The notes: a model not told the origin generated them from the sequence alone. A stretch of DNA of 64,000 nucleotides from Channallabes apus (GCA_030522415.1 CM060108.1:40446756-40510755); one strand, 5' to 3'; counted from the stretch's first letter, positions 34,783-46,704 are shown. Made by a program: numbers and translations.

Positions 34783-37185
34783 CACTGAAAAAAATTTGGA
34801 GTAGGATTTACTCAAAAAATGTTAGGAAAGTTTTTTCACTTAGAAAATGTGAGTAATTTCAATAGAATTTCCAAGTAAAAACTAAACACAAAGAACCGTA
34901 GCTTTAATTAGAAAATCTCAGTAAAGTAAAGTTTACTTGGAATTTCCTAGTAAACTGTATTGACTGTTTCTTTATATATTTTACTCAAGGAATGCTTATG
35001 TTTTTTTTTTTTTACACAATAATCCTAGTTATCTTATTTTAAATGGAGTAACCTTTACTTTAAATATTATTTTAACATTTGATGTTGTTTATGTATTTAA
35101 ATGGTGGTCAATAAAATAACACTGACATACATTTTACTTGAAATCTTTTATTTCTTTGAGATTCCTTAACAGATGAGAGCATGAAAAAAAAGTAGTAAAA
35201 CTGCATTTGTTTGATAAATGGTACACTATAGTGCATTTTACTCCAGTAAACTTTTTTTTAGAACAACCACAGTGCATTAAAGTGCATAAACATTTAAACA
35301 TATAAAACCTTTAAATATAACATGAACATGAACAATCTCAGTTGCAGATATAAAATACAAAAGTATAAAAGTGCAAATAATGTTAAACTAGTAGCTGCCT
35401 TTCTTGCAAAAAACAACAAAACAAAAAAACACAGTAAAACAGCATAAGTGCAAGTACTGTAGTGCCCAACTAGATTACAAGCTTTCTATGTAAAGAGTTA
35501 ACCTTTGGAGAAAACTTTAAAGCATCTAGCCCAAGAAAGATTTTCTGGAACACTTCAAATGTGTTTCTCAGCTTTGGGGGATAGCTCAAATTTAGGGAGT
35601 AAATGCAGCCCATGAGTAAAATACATGCATTTGTGAGATTTTTACATCCCAGCAGGACCTCAGTACCCTCGATGACAATGATGACATCAGATATACTGGC
35701 ATCTTCCTCTTCTACAGATCTGCTCAGTACAATGATTTTCATGACATGATGGGCGAAAGTATCCTTAATCATGTCTCTGCTGACATCCTGTGAAATATAC
35801 AAATCAGAGCAAAGTGGTTAAAATACTGTACAGTATCACCTTATCAATTTCTATATATAGCTATCATACCCAATAGTAGAGGTAAACAATATAAATAAAG
35901 TTCAATGTAATATTTGCCTTGTACAAGTGCATTTTAAAAACTAACGTTAATCCTGTGTGATTAAGACGCGAAAAACAGGGTGATTATTAAATTTCGGCAG
36001 CTCGAACTTTACTGGGACAGAATGCTAGAACACGACAGGGCAATGCCTCGAGCTAAGTTTGCACGGATGTTAAAACTCATTTTTACAATAATCGTCTGAC
36101 AAGATTAAGGTCATATGTGACCTTCTAGATTTTTCTCTCTCTGACCCGGTTTATCCCACCCTTCATCAGCACACGCACTCAGGACTTGGATGATGTTGCA
36201 ATTTATTGCATTTCATTAGCACATTAGCACATGGCAAAACCAGGTACATCAAAACGGAAATAAAAGTATCAAAATACCACAGATATTGAACAAAAATACA
36301 CTTGACAGATGAATCAATACCTATGCTGTTGAATACCTTTCAAACAGTGCCTGACATTTCTTGTGAAATTATATTTTTTACTTTTATTGTGGAGCTACAA
36401 CAGATTGCAACTTACCCACAGCAGTTCTCCACAGCTCTGCTGCAGACTGTTCGAACACAGTGGGAAACAGCGCCTCTGGCGTAACCAATAGGAAGCGCAT
36501 TCACATTAACGTAGGATTTACTTACAGAACTCATATTTATATCTGTGTAACATTTATAGTTAACTCTGTCAACTATATTAATAGCTTCATTTAGTAATGT
36601 TTTAACTCTGTTTAACAAAACTAAGATTAAGTTTTAACGTTATCCAAACATCTGTTAACACTGTTAACATGAACACTTTTAGCACTTGTACCTCAATAAA
36701 AAAAAGAAACGGTAGGCACAAACCACTGGGGCTGCAGATAGCTTAATGACTCTACACTTTTCTGCAAATATATTTCAATTAATTACTTAGCATATTAATA
36801 ACTTACCGTGGTAAAATTCACATTAGCCGTGGTGAAATCTCTCTTCCTTTCCTCTGTGCGCGCCGCTTCAAACTTCGGAGCCAAAGCGGAAGTACATCAC
36901 GAGTCTGCGTGCACGCAGTCCATTACCTTGCCGAACTGAGTACTTTAAGTTGTTCATTTTTGGTGTGATTTGATTAGATGGCAAACACTAAGTAAATATT
37001 ACTGAGGAGATTGTATTTAAATTTACATATGTATTTTAGTATAATAAATTACAAAGAAACTGCAAGTAATGTACTGAATTAAACATGACATTTTTAAGTA
37101 AAAAGACAAAATAGTATTTGTTTGTAAAACATACTTAAATAATGTTACCATTATTTACAAGGTCAAAAAATCACTTTTTACAGTG
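34783..37185 (-). mobile_element. Nested EnSpm-like element C with a minus-strand gene relic
   Basis: The left end is CACTGAAAAAAATTTGGA and the right end reads TCACTTTTTACAGTG. The flanks are tggtgttg (left) and tggtgctg (right), compatible with a TG 2-bp or a one-mismatch 8-bp duplication. Minus-strand exon signals are a CpG-rich 5' region near 36840-36910, an exon ending at a GTAAGT donor near 36415, and a terminal exon at 35470-35787. Confidence 0.6.
35470..35787 (-). CDS. Terminal exon of a TE-borne uncharacterised protein
   Basis: The exon starts after a minus-strand acceptor (tatatttcacag) and is open for 105 codons to TAG. It reads DVSRDMIKDTFAHHVMKI at the start, SISDVIIVIEGTEVLLGC in the middle, and LNLSYPPKLRNTFEVFQK then LGLDALKFSPKV near the end. 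By recall this is the C-terminal part of a multi-copy family of uncharacterised, SAM-domain-associated fish proteins that amplify with transposons. No catalytic motif is visible. Upstream exons were not confidently joined. Its frame is intact, unlike most coding relics here, so it may be fairly young. Confidence 0.55.
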   Translation of the reverse strand, partial: DVSRDMIKDTFAHHVMKIIVLSRSVEEEDASISDVIIVIEGTEVLLGCKNLTNACILLMGCIYSLNLSYPPKLRNTFEVFQKIFLGLDALKFSPKVNSLHRKLVI

Positions 37186-37599
37186 TGGTGCTGTGAAAGA
37201 GATATTGAAAATATATAACGTTTCACAAAAATGATTTAAAAATCAGTTTTAGTTTTTTTTTTACTTACATATCACAACATACATAACATATTTCACTTCA
37301 ATATTTTAATTTTATATTATTTCTCCCAATTATAATTCTGAGAGAAATGTTGTAGGCCTACTTTTACTTCATTTATTTCATCAACAGCCATTTTAATAAT
37401 GTTTAAGTACACGGTTATGTTTGTGAAGTACTTGTAGAACTTTTGTACTTCAAATACATTAGAAGTTTAGAACGGCATGTACTTATGACTTTAACTTGAG
37501 TAAAATGTTTGAAGTTCTATTGTTTTAAACAAAGCTATAGACCATTATACTGCTAATCAAACTGCCTGTCTGTAGTGCTGTACATCATGAGACTGGAGC

Positions 37600-37980
37600 T
37601 GTGCTGGACTCAGAGCTGTTGCTCTCCCGGTGTGTAAACAGTGCCAGAGTCCGGACACTTCACCTCATTTCTGCTGTTTAAATCTGCTTTGTTCTGCGTT
37701 TCCTCCTTAAAGTGTCGGAGTGACCCGAGCAGACTCGCGGTTCAGTGTGTGAGGTGGACCCGGTACACACGCGGTAATTATGTGAACACGCTAGTTTTAT
37801 ATCCTCGCCACAGTGACGGTTGGCTGCGCAAAATCACCGCATTCGGCGGGAGAAATTCAAATATTGCGGCACAACCGCGGCCGGTTACACCGAGAAACCC
37901 GGACATGCACGCGCACGCGGCTCGGTGTTAAATCTCTCCTTTTACACCAGATTTTAAGTGTCTGTATTAACGCCGCTTTA
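37600..37980. other. CpG-rich block within element B
   Basis: There are many CG dinucleotides (cgcaaaatcaccgcattcgg, acaaccgcggccggttacac) in an otherwise AT-rich window. It may be the promoter region of the element's gene. The plus-strand open frame here (37641-37931) has no recognisable domain. Confidence 0.4.
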
Positions 37981-38171
37981 CCTGAGCAGTTCGGTGGTTG
38001 GAACAAACAAGTAAAATGACACTGAACACCAGGACTGACCTGTTGCTAGCTATCGTTAGCTATGTAGCTCGGCTGTGACAGGATTCAGAACAGTAACACA
38101 CACACTATAAAGTTGTGTTTACAGAGAGACAGAGGCATTATTTCAGTAACTTGTGTTAGCTGTTTACTCAC

Positions 38172-38261
38172 CAGAATTTGTAAGGAATGTTCCAGGTGCT
38201 TCATGTCCATTCTCACATCCTCACAGCCTTCTTGTCTCTGATGGTACACCAGATTTCCCAT
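38172..38261 (-). CDS. Candidate minus-strand exon in element B
   Basis: The frame from ATG at 38261 reads MGNLVYHQRQEGCEDVRM and continues DMKHLEHSLQIL to the donor GTGAGT (38171 downward). There is no known domain. It is probably an exon of the element's own gene. Confidence 0.3.
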
Positions 38262-39566
38262 GAGCACTTGCGCAGGGCAATTTACTCAATTATTTAAGTT
38301 TTTCTTGTTAAACATAAAGAATATTGAGATGCAATCAGTGATAATTGTAGTTCTTGAAACTAATCAGCATTAATTACTCCATTACCAAATATTCTGATTG
38401 AAATGTATCAAAAATATTAAGTGGATGTTAAAAATATAATTCAGTTAGTCAAATACTAATTTCTATTTGTGAAATAAACTTAAATTATAGTGTAAATTTA
38501 AGACAAACAGAACAGTAGTTTTTTTAGGCATTTATTTTGATTTGTCTAACTCAAACAATCATGTATGTGACTTTTAGAGATTTTATTAAGGTAACATAAC
38601 CTGTTAATTACTGTGAAATTTACAAGGCCACAGAATCATTTTTTAGAGTGTATTTAAAGTTTTTATTTCTTTTATTTTTGATGATCATAAAAACCCAAAA
38701 TTCAGTATCTCAGAAAAGTAGAATATTGTTTAAGACCAATAAAAGCCGAATAAGATCAGAAATGTTGGACTACTGGAAAGTATGAAGATGTCCAGCACTC
38801 AGTACTTGGTCGGAGCTCCCTCTGTATGAATTACTGCAGCAATGTGACAAAACGGACTGAACTGTTGCTCAGTGAACAAAAGTCCTCTTTTCAGATGAAA
38901 GTAAATTTTTGCATTTCATTTAGAAATCGAGGTCTCAGAGTCTGGAGGAACAGAGGAGAGGGACAGAAACACAGCCGTCTACCAGGAAGTTTAAGCACTT
39001 CATGCTTCTCTCTGCTGAACAGCTTTATGGAGATTTCATTTTCCAGTAGGACTTGGCACCTGCCCACACTGCCAAAAGTACTAATACCTGGATAAAGTAC
39101 CATTGTATTCTGTGCAATGAGGAAGATGAAGAGACACCAGATCCAAAAACGCAGAACAGCTGAAGGTCGCTGTCGGAGCAACCTGGACCTCCATAACACC
39201 TCAGCAGTGTCACAGACTGATCGCCTCCATGTCACGCCGCATTGCTGCAGTAAATCATACAAAGGGAGCCCTGACCCAAAGTATTGAGTGCTGTTTATAC
39301 TTTTCAGCTGACCAGCACTTCTGTGTTAAAATCTTTTTTTAATGGTCTTAAGTAATGTTCTAATTCACTGATATACTGAATTTTGGATTTTTATTAGCTG
39401 TAATCCATAATTATCAAAATTAAAATAAATAAACACTTATAAACACTTAAAAATATCAGTCTGTGTGTAATGAGCTATATAATGAGTTTCACTTTTTGAA
39501 TGGAATTAGTGAAATAAATCAACTTTTAGATGAGATTTAAGAGAGAGTCAAATGTATTGAAATGCA

Positions 39567-41389
39567 CCTGTACAGTATATCACTTTAACTTTTTTCCATT
39601 TCAGGTGATACATATTTATTATTTTTATCAGCTATTACAAGGCTATATTAGTTAAAATAAGGAGCAGGACAAAACGGTTAAAACTAATTAACTATGGTTC
39701 TTTAAACCACTTTATTATTATTATTTATCAGGGAAATTCGTCTCTTGCCTACCATGCAATAGGCCCGGGTTTGATTCCCAGCCACTGGATGCAGTGCCAG
39801 ACCCAATCCCGGATAAAATGAGAGGGTAAAACCGGTGCCAGATGAAAGACTAACAACATTATTATTATTATTATTGTTATTATTATTCATCAAGGCACAC
39901 AAAGATGGAGAAGTACTCACCTTAAATAGGAATAAATAAGGATAATGCAATGATCTTACCTTGAATCACATTAAATTAAGGAAGCAATTGAATCAACTTT
40001 TGTATTGACCCAACATCAATAGGATAAAATAAATATTAGAAATATAAACTCAGGCACTATAGTGTCATAAGTGCCGTACTGCCGAACTGACCTGTGCTTT
40101 TTTATTAACATTTTCTTTCTCACTTTCTGCAATCGTCTTCCCTCTTGTGTTCCACACTGCTTCTCTTGTTTGGTGTACAGTAGCTCATTATGGTGGCTGA
40201 AGAGTATGTGGTCTTCACTGACTGCATAGAATCCAAAGGCTGAACTGAAACTTTGGTTAATGTCATGTGACACTTAACCATGTTTGAAGAGAGCCTGTCT
40301 CTCATGGAGACATAAGAATCCTCTTGTTTTTCGTTATTTCAAATGTTTTATTTTTTGTTATATATATATATATTCTATATTTAATTTTTCTAATTATATT
40401 CATAGACACTTGGTCCACACGAGAAGGTTTCTGATGTCTCAAGAAACATTTGGTGCGTTTGGTGCCCACCAGAAATGCTCTTGTGTGTATTAAGTCTTAA
40501 TACACACAAGGGATTGAATAAACTATTTTATACTGATACTCGTACCTTTAGGTATACAGTCGGTACAAGTAATGTGGACAGGATTAGCTAAGGGCTAATT
40601 CACACTGGACAACATTCAGTGGAATCAGCTAGCTTAGCTGTTAAGGCTAACTCTCACTTACAGTAGCATACTGTAGTTTCTGTACTCGTTTAAATATAAC
40701 CACCAGTTTTGGACACAAAATTTTTTTAAGTGAAGTTTAAGAGATGCTGCATGAAGCCCATTGTTTTAAAGCACTTTATTGAATATTAGCCAAGCTGATT
40801 ACCCCATTTTTGCTATAAACCATGCTACTGGTGAAGTTATGTTACGGATATGTAACCACTTGACTAGGGAGCACCACTATGTTTAATTAAATAATAAAAG
40901 GTGTAATAAGGGGAAACAGATTAAAGAGAACTAAAGAAGAGTAAAGAGAATGAAAGTGTGCATGTGTGGGTGAGGAGCAGTGTCCAGCAGGTATGATGGC
41001 ACAAAGCTGGTAGTCTGAGAAGGTGGGCAGCAGTCGCTAGCTTATCAGTAGGATGTCTACACTGAGTACCAAGGGTCAATCCTGCCACAGGTAGAAGTTG
41101 AAGGCAATTATATTAAAGCAAGGCTGGAAAGGTAGACATGAAACAGAGGCCATATTGGAAGTTCTACAGCAGTATGTCTTGTAAGCCAGAAAGCCTGTCA
41201 CAGTTCAATGGTAGTGGTGGCAAGCTGCACGCCGACATTTAAGTCATAGTAGCATCATATCCAGAATCTGACACAAGGAAATAGACGAGGCTGTTGTATT
41301 CCTGTGGGTGCGGCAGCAGTCCAGAACTGGGGCCTTGAAGTCGAGGCAGTGGCTGATACCCAAAGCGGGAGCGTAACCCCCCCCCCACC
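39567..41389. other. Mostly unassigned; SINE-like scrap and ATT repeat
   Basis: At 39745-39835 a B-box-like gggtttgattcccagcca precedes cccaatcccggataaaatga, recalling a fish SINE/LINE-tail repeat. An (ATT)n tract is at 39859-39890. The stretch 40840-41385 looks like repetitive untranslated sequence, but I cannot name it. Confidence 0.35.
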
Positions 41390-41440
41390 TACCTAAGAGC
41401 CCTGATCGGCTGACTGATTCTATGCAGGTTATCTAACAAA

Positions 41441-43289
41441 CATGGGCGTAAATTTAATTTAACAGTAGGGGGGGACAATAAATATAGAATTTCTCATGAG
41501 CAATTTTTGAAGGGGACACATATAATACAGTCAAATTGTACTTATAAAGATACAGTATGTCCCCACAGTAAAAAACTTTGCTTCTATCATTATTATTGTA
41601 GTATGGAGACGGCGCCATTGTGGTTATTTTCAAAGTTTTTCTCAGGTTCAATGACAAAGCAGATTTTTAAAAAATTATTTATTGCATTGTTCTTGTTGTT
41701 TACAGTCAAGCCATCAACATACAATAAAATGTAAACATGAGATCTAAACTAAAAACTGTGCACCCTGTGCTGGTGCTGGCAATATCATCTCTTTGTTCTG
41801 TTGTCTCCGGCTCCCTCCCTGGTCCTGAATCTGCCCCTTCCTCTACGCTCACTGTCTCAGAACAGACTGACTCCTGAAGCAGAAAAAATGCAGGAAAAGA
41901 TGTTTTCCATACTCATAATAACTAACTTATTTACATTACACTTGTTAAATTGAAAGATCATACTGTAAATTGGTGAGATGCCTTCTACTTCCTACTGAAA
42001 CTGATATTGTTCACCCCCCCCCCCCCTCCGCCAAAAAAAAAAAAGTAAAATCTGTCATTATCCCTTCATTAAAAGCACCACACTTACCCGACACTGTACA
42101 TCTGATTGACTCTGGTCTACCTGTCCATCAATAATTTCTGTCTCCTTTGCCTGTGATTGATAGTGTGACATTAGTATTTTCATAAGCACCCATTCTTAAA
42201 GCCAAATTACCTTAATATGTGAACGTGTACATACTTGGCGTTTAGGTCACTGAAAAATGATCTTATGTCCATTTATCTATGTCACTGCAAGGCAAGTTTA
42301 TTTATACTGTAGCACATTTCATACACAATGGTCATTCAAATTGCTTTACATAAAGAAAGCAAAACTATCAAAAAATAATCACAACAATAAAAACAAAGAA
42401 TTAAAAAAAGGTTTCAAATTGTATTTCAAATTAATTAAGACACTTAGAACAGAATGGATATTGATTATATAAAAATATAAAATTCGGACTAGGCACAGTG
42501 CTCATTTAGTGAATGTACAGCTAAACAATATGTTAATTGTGGCCGTTAATGTTAAGTTAACATTATGCCAAGTCGTCAGAAATAAAACACTGCATGGGAA
42601 ACGGCGTTTGTCGTGTTAGTTGCAGTGCACTATGTAAACAAGCTATTGTAAACAAGCTAACGTTAACTAGATAAGTAATAATTTAATCGCTAATACAGCA
42701 GATTCATGGGAAATTACATCGCCGCAACTAATTTATGAATCTTGGTGGGTTTCCTCCGGGTACTCCGGTTTCCTCCCACAGTCCAAAGATATGCAGGTTA
42801 GGCTAATTGGTGTTCCTAAATTGCCCGTAGTGTGTGATTGAGTGTGTGAGTGTGTGTATGTCCTTCATGGATTGGCACCCTGTCCAGGGTGTACCCCGCC
42901 TAGTGCCCGAAGTCTCCTGGGATAGGCTCCAGGTCCCCCGCGACCCTGAACACAGGATTAAGCGGTATAGAAAATGAATGAATGAATGAATAATTTATGA
43001 ATGAGTCTGCATCAACTACATTAAAGAGAATCGCTTTATTTAAAGTGAAAAAAAATACCCTACTTACTGGAGTTCATCATTAATTGAGCCGCAGCCACAA
43101 ACCTGACCTGAACTGGGAAAGCAGGAGGCAGTGGGACAAACCACTGGGAGGAAGCCGAGGGGGATCTCAACTGTTTCTAAAGGCATTTTTTGCAGGGGTT
43201 TTTTTTCTACTTGCACAATTATCTTATTGGGGGGGGGGGGGGGCATGTCCCCTTCGTCTCCCCCCCTCCCCCCGGGATTTACGCCCCTG
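41441..43289. mobile_element. 1849-bp hAT element with 8-bp TSD
   Basis: CTAACAAA is duplicated at 41433-41440 and 43290-43297. The terminal repeats are CATGGGCGTAAATT and CAGGGGCGTAAATC (right end reversed). G/C homopolymer runs lie just inside both ends. There is no transposase frame. A SINE is nested at 42741-42990. Confidence 0.9.
42741..42990 (+). mobile_element. 5'-truncated SINE with 12-bp TSD
   Basis: The body and (GAAT)n tail match the SINE at 6413-6778, but the tRNA head is missing. TAATTTATGAAT flanks it at 42729-42740 and 42991-43002. Confidence 0.92.
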
Positions 43290-44346
43290 CTAACAAATGT
43301 ACAGGTTTAGAGTTAGACAATTAGGCGTAAATTAGGAGTAAATATTTAATCAGCTGAGACAGCAAAAAGGGAGCAGAAAAGGCCACATTAAAGGAGAAGA
43401 AACTCGTTGGAGGAAAATGCAGGTAAAAGCTCCAAACTTAGAGAAGTTTGCAACAATAACAGGTCTAGATTTTAGCCACACAGCTGCTGAGACGTGTGTG
43501 TGTGTGTGTGTGTGTGGAGCAGACAGTGGAGCACTAAATAATACACACGACTCTAACAGTGAGTGCTGTGTGATTATCTCAGTGTAAACAATAAGTACAG
43601 ATACAAAGCATCTAGAATTTATTTTCTTCATCTTCAAGCTGATTTCAGTTTAGTGTAATTCTATAAGGAAGTTTCAAAGCATTTCAGTATAGTTTATGAA
43701 TGAATGGTAATTTAAAAGTTCTCTCACCCTCTGAGTGTGTGAGATATTTACTGTTCCTGCAGAACACTATTCATATAAACCTTCTGTGTGTTTATCAGTA
43801 GAGGAGGAAATGTCAAAACATTAACATTAAAGGAAATAAAATTACAGTTTAGTCTTGCATTTAGTCTTTAGTCAATGCATAACAATAGTGTCAGAGTTGG
43901 AGGAATGCATAAAAAGCATATGTTGCAGATGTTAAAACTTTAAAAAACATAAAGTGCAAATACAGTTAAGACAGTAACAGGAGGACACCAGGACACGGAC
44001 AGATGTGAGACACTGACTGATGAAACAGGAGAGTTTAACAGTTTATACTAATCAGGACAGTAAACTAGGTGCAGGTGAAAACCATTGACAAGTGCATCAT
44101 GGGAAATGAAGTCCAACCGTCAGCAAGAACTACAGAAATTGTCTGGACACAAGGCGCCCTCTAGCGGTTATTCCCTGACACATGGTCTAAGTTACAGTAT
44201 AATGTTGGTAATGTCTTCATGTGAAATGAACTATAGTCTTATATTTAAGTAAGCGGGTGGTAGTTAAAGGGGCATTAATTCCTGCCCCCGATATAGTGTG
44301 TCTGTCTGGTGAGAATGGATACAGGGGCTCTTTAAGAGAGGTTTGG

Positions 44347-44354
44347 TGACGTCA
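44347..44354. promoter_or_regulatory. CRE palindrome TGACGTCA in a CpG-rich patch
   Basis: A perfect CREB/ATF consensus site sits in a GC-rich stretch (gcgcgtgtggcgcggtgcac) present only in the third copy of the unit. It could be the remains of a promoter. No expressed start was identified. Confidence 0.35.
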
Positions 44355-44573
44355 TCCCATGCGCGTGTGGCGCGGTGCACATGAGAGTGGAAATTGGGAA
44401 ATTAATATGGTGACAGACTTCACGTGCAGTGTTTCCAGGTAAATGATCCAGTTTCATCCTTTTATAAAGTAAATCACAATGTTGGAATCGGATTATAAAT
44501 TTATTGTAACCGTGTTTTTGTTTGCAGTAATTTGTGTGGATGGAAGTGTTCGAGGTGCAGCTGTTAGTATAAT

Positions 44574-45225
44574 GTGAGTTATAATGTATCAGGTCAGTGG
44601 TGTCAGATGTGGGTTAGTTTTAAAATGTATCAAATGTTCTATCTGTTTTATTTTTTTCTCTAAAATGAGTTCAGAAACATTAATTTTGAACTAATGTGCT
44701 GATAGTCATGTAGCAGATGTAATCTATACGAGTTCCTCTGATGTGTTCAGTCTATCAGAGCATGTATAGTATAGATCCTGTTGTCAGTATTGTAATGCTA
44801 AAGCATTTTATATGTTTTTAAAAAATATTTTATTATTTATATTCTATTTTTTTTTTTTTTACTGGATGTTTGTTTTTATTTGAATTTTTTTACATACTGC
44901 TCTTTAATTTAGTTTTATTTAACTCTTCTTCCACATGGAGGTTAATAGCAATAATGTTAATTGGATTAGTTGAATTAGTTGGTTTTCTTCATCCCAGTGG
45001 CCACAAATTTTGGTGAAACAGGAGTGGGGTCTTCCAATTGATGAGGAGATTAAATATTTTTTTGTGAAGGTGTGCAGTATAAGCTTCAGTAAATCTTTCT
45101 GAATATTTCAGTAAATAATACGGTATTTTAGTGGTGAAGAGGCTGTTCAGGTGAATCAGAGAGAGATTCCTGGTGTTGTGCATCAGTCTGAACATGACTC
45201 GTAAAATGTTGTCATGTCTCTGTTA
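44574..45225. other. Unassigned AT-rich stretch
   Basis: There is a short minus-strand open frame at 44989-45195, with no recognisable domain, and a poly-T run. No gene is supported. Confidence 0.3.
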
Positions 45226-45329
45226 AAATGTGCAGCCCTTAAAGAAATATGTTTACACAGTGTTGCTGATGATGGGGTCAGTGGACTGTTTGTAGATCTC
45301 AGCACCTCGGCTTCTACACAGTTTCTATA

Positions 45330-46640
45330 GTTGCAGCAACTAGAGGGCGAAAGCATCTTGGAGGAACTCTAGACTCGTACCAAAGCAAATAAGTCGCAAC
45401 ATAATAGTAGTAATTTATCACATTGTTCAGCACTTCAGGTGCATGAGCATAGAGATGTTACCTGAAAGGATTAAGGTTGTAGCCGAGCAAGGCAGGGCAA
45501 TTAGTTAGCGGACTCAAGCAGTGAAAGGTCTCAAAGCACCAGGGCAAACACTAGTAGGCCTAAGTCTCAACCAGAATTTACTGAGGAGGGGTCAGCAATA
45601 TGCTTTAGGTTTCAAGTAGCTGGACATGTGAACTTACTTAGAAGCTAAGAGCTCAGTTGACTCAGCCTGAGTCTCAGGAAAGCAAGACCCTCACCCCTAA
45701 AAAACAGTACGGCAATTTGGGGAAGTCAAACTACCTCAGAGAATGTTCTGCCCTCTTGTGATCAGTTGATGTAACGCCCTGTAGGTACATGATTTTGGTT
45801 GGTGGTGTTTCCACCCAATGCCTGTTGGACACTGGTAGTCAGTTGAGCACAATAATTGAGCAGTATTTTCGGTACCTCTGTGTGGGGAAGATGGGGATAT
45901 GTTCTCTACCTCTGGATGGCTAAACCCTGACAAATCATTCCCATGTATTAAGGCATGAACATAATCAGTCAGTGTGAGCAGCCAGTCAATGCAGAATTAG
46001 ATACTACGTTGAGTGCAAAAGTGAATTCCCAATTGGAGGGATGTTTTCCAGCAGGTAGACCAGCAAGCTCAGTTCAGGTCGTTATTTACATTGACATGTA
46101 CTTTGAATGCCAAGCTGCTTTTGACATTGTCAAATATAATCCTTTAATTGCACCTTTCTTAGGTTTTGCAGATTTTACAAAACTGTTTATTGTGTAGACG
46201 GACACCAGCAGCCCAATGCTTGGTGCTGTCCTGTACCACCATCAGGGAGACACCAAGTGTGTGATTGAAGTGCAAGTGGAAGATTAAAGATGCTGAAAAG
46301 CATGATGGAAACTACAGCAGCATGAAACTTGAGTTTCTTAAGTGGGCAATTGATGAAAAATTTCAGCGATATTTATTGGGCTCTGAATTCACTGTGAATA
46401 CAGACAGTGATCATTTGTGCCATCAGAAAACAGCCAAGCTTGGGGCATGTGAACGAAGGTGATGCACTCTCTAGGCAGCCATTTGAAGGGGATCCAGTGT
46501 ATGTTTCAGCTGAGTATGATGGGACTGTGGCAATTTGTAGTTTGCTTAAACATGGTACATCTCGAGACCCAGCACTTTTGTTGCCTTCTAGCCTGAAGAA
46601 GCCAGTTGTGGAGTGTGTGCACAATTTTTTTTTTTTTTTT
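45330..46640 (+). pseudogene. Ty3/gypsy LTR-retrotransposon relic, gag-pol 5' part
   Basis: In plus-strand order there is a gag zinc-knuckle scrap (CFRFQVAGHV, 45601, second Cys lost), an aspartic protease active site DTGS (45828-45839), and an RNase H part (NYSSMKLEFLKWAIDEKF from about 46310, then TVNTDSDHLCH). Most of the reverse transcriptase between protease and RNase H is deleted. Frames are broken throughout. No LTR was identified. The integrase part resumes at 51390 after two later insertions. Confidence 0.75.
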
Positions 46641-46704
46641 TTTTAAAGGTCACTGGCAGTCGTATAAGCATTTCACTGCATATCGTACTGTGTATGACTG
46701 TGTA
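46641..46704 (+). repeat. SINE/LINE 3' tail, left half (split)
   Basis: The stretch agcatttcactgcatatcgt then actgtgtatgactgtgta continues at 51173 as tatgtgacaaaatttgaatt. It is the common fish retroposon tail, interrupted by the EnSpm-like element. Confidence 0.7.

Larger units (their letters stand above)
33266..38650. mobile_element. EnSpm-like element B (about 3.0 kb plus nested element C)
   Basis: The ends CACTCTAAAAAAT and ATTTTTTAGAGTG are perfect 13-bp inverted repeats. TA lies on both sides (33264-33265 and 38651-38652), a 2-bp target site. Element C (34783-37185) lies inside. A CpG-rich stretch and a minus-strand candidate exon are in its right part. Confidence 0.75.
25513..39030 (+). 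repeat. Tandem segmental duplication, unit 2
   Basis: It is the direct repeat of unit 1, expanded by an EnSpm-like element, a 235-bp MITE and a block of about 6.07 kb of nested elements. Homology with unit 1 resumes after the nested block at 38651 and runs to the family-M sequence gctgaacagctttatggaga at about 39015-39030. Confidence 0.88.
32464..39566 (+). pseudogene. Family-M Tc1/mariner element split by nested insertions
   Basis: The left part (32464-32579, caggtgcatctcaataaatt) and the right part (38651-39566, ending ttgaaatgcacctg) together make one element. The joint gactactgata + tatttaaag matches the uninterrupted copy at about 24935-24955. The transposase relic (FCISFRNRGLRVWR, about 38905-38950) is full of stops. 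Confidence 0.8.
41390..44500 (+). repeat. Third, diverged partial copy of the duplicated unit
   Basis: The segments 41395-41440 and 43290-44500 align with 17750-18700 and 28600-29550 (ccctgatcggctgactgatt; ggacaccaggacacggacag; gcatcatgggaaatgaagtc). It is more diverged than units 1 and 2 are from each other. It keeps about 120 bp (44270-44400) that both of those lack. Confidence 0.8.

Noticed and set aside
37641..37931. 96-codon plus-strand frame in a CpG-rich block
   Set aside because: No known motif or splice support, and it lies within a transposon; likely untranslated promoter-like sequence.
44528..44573. Candidate exon with tttgcag acceptor and GTGAGT donor
   Set aside because: 46 nt would shift the reading phase, and the matching place in units 1 and 2 is not conserved as an exon. 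Mentioned only with the CRE finding.
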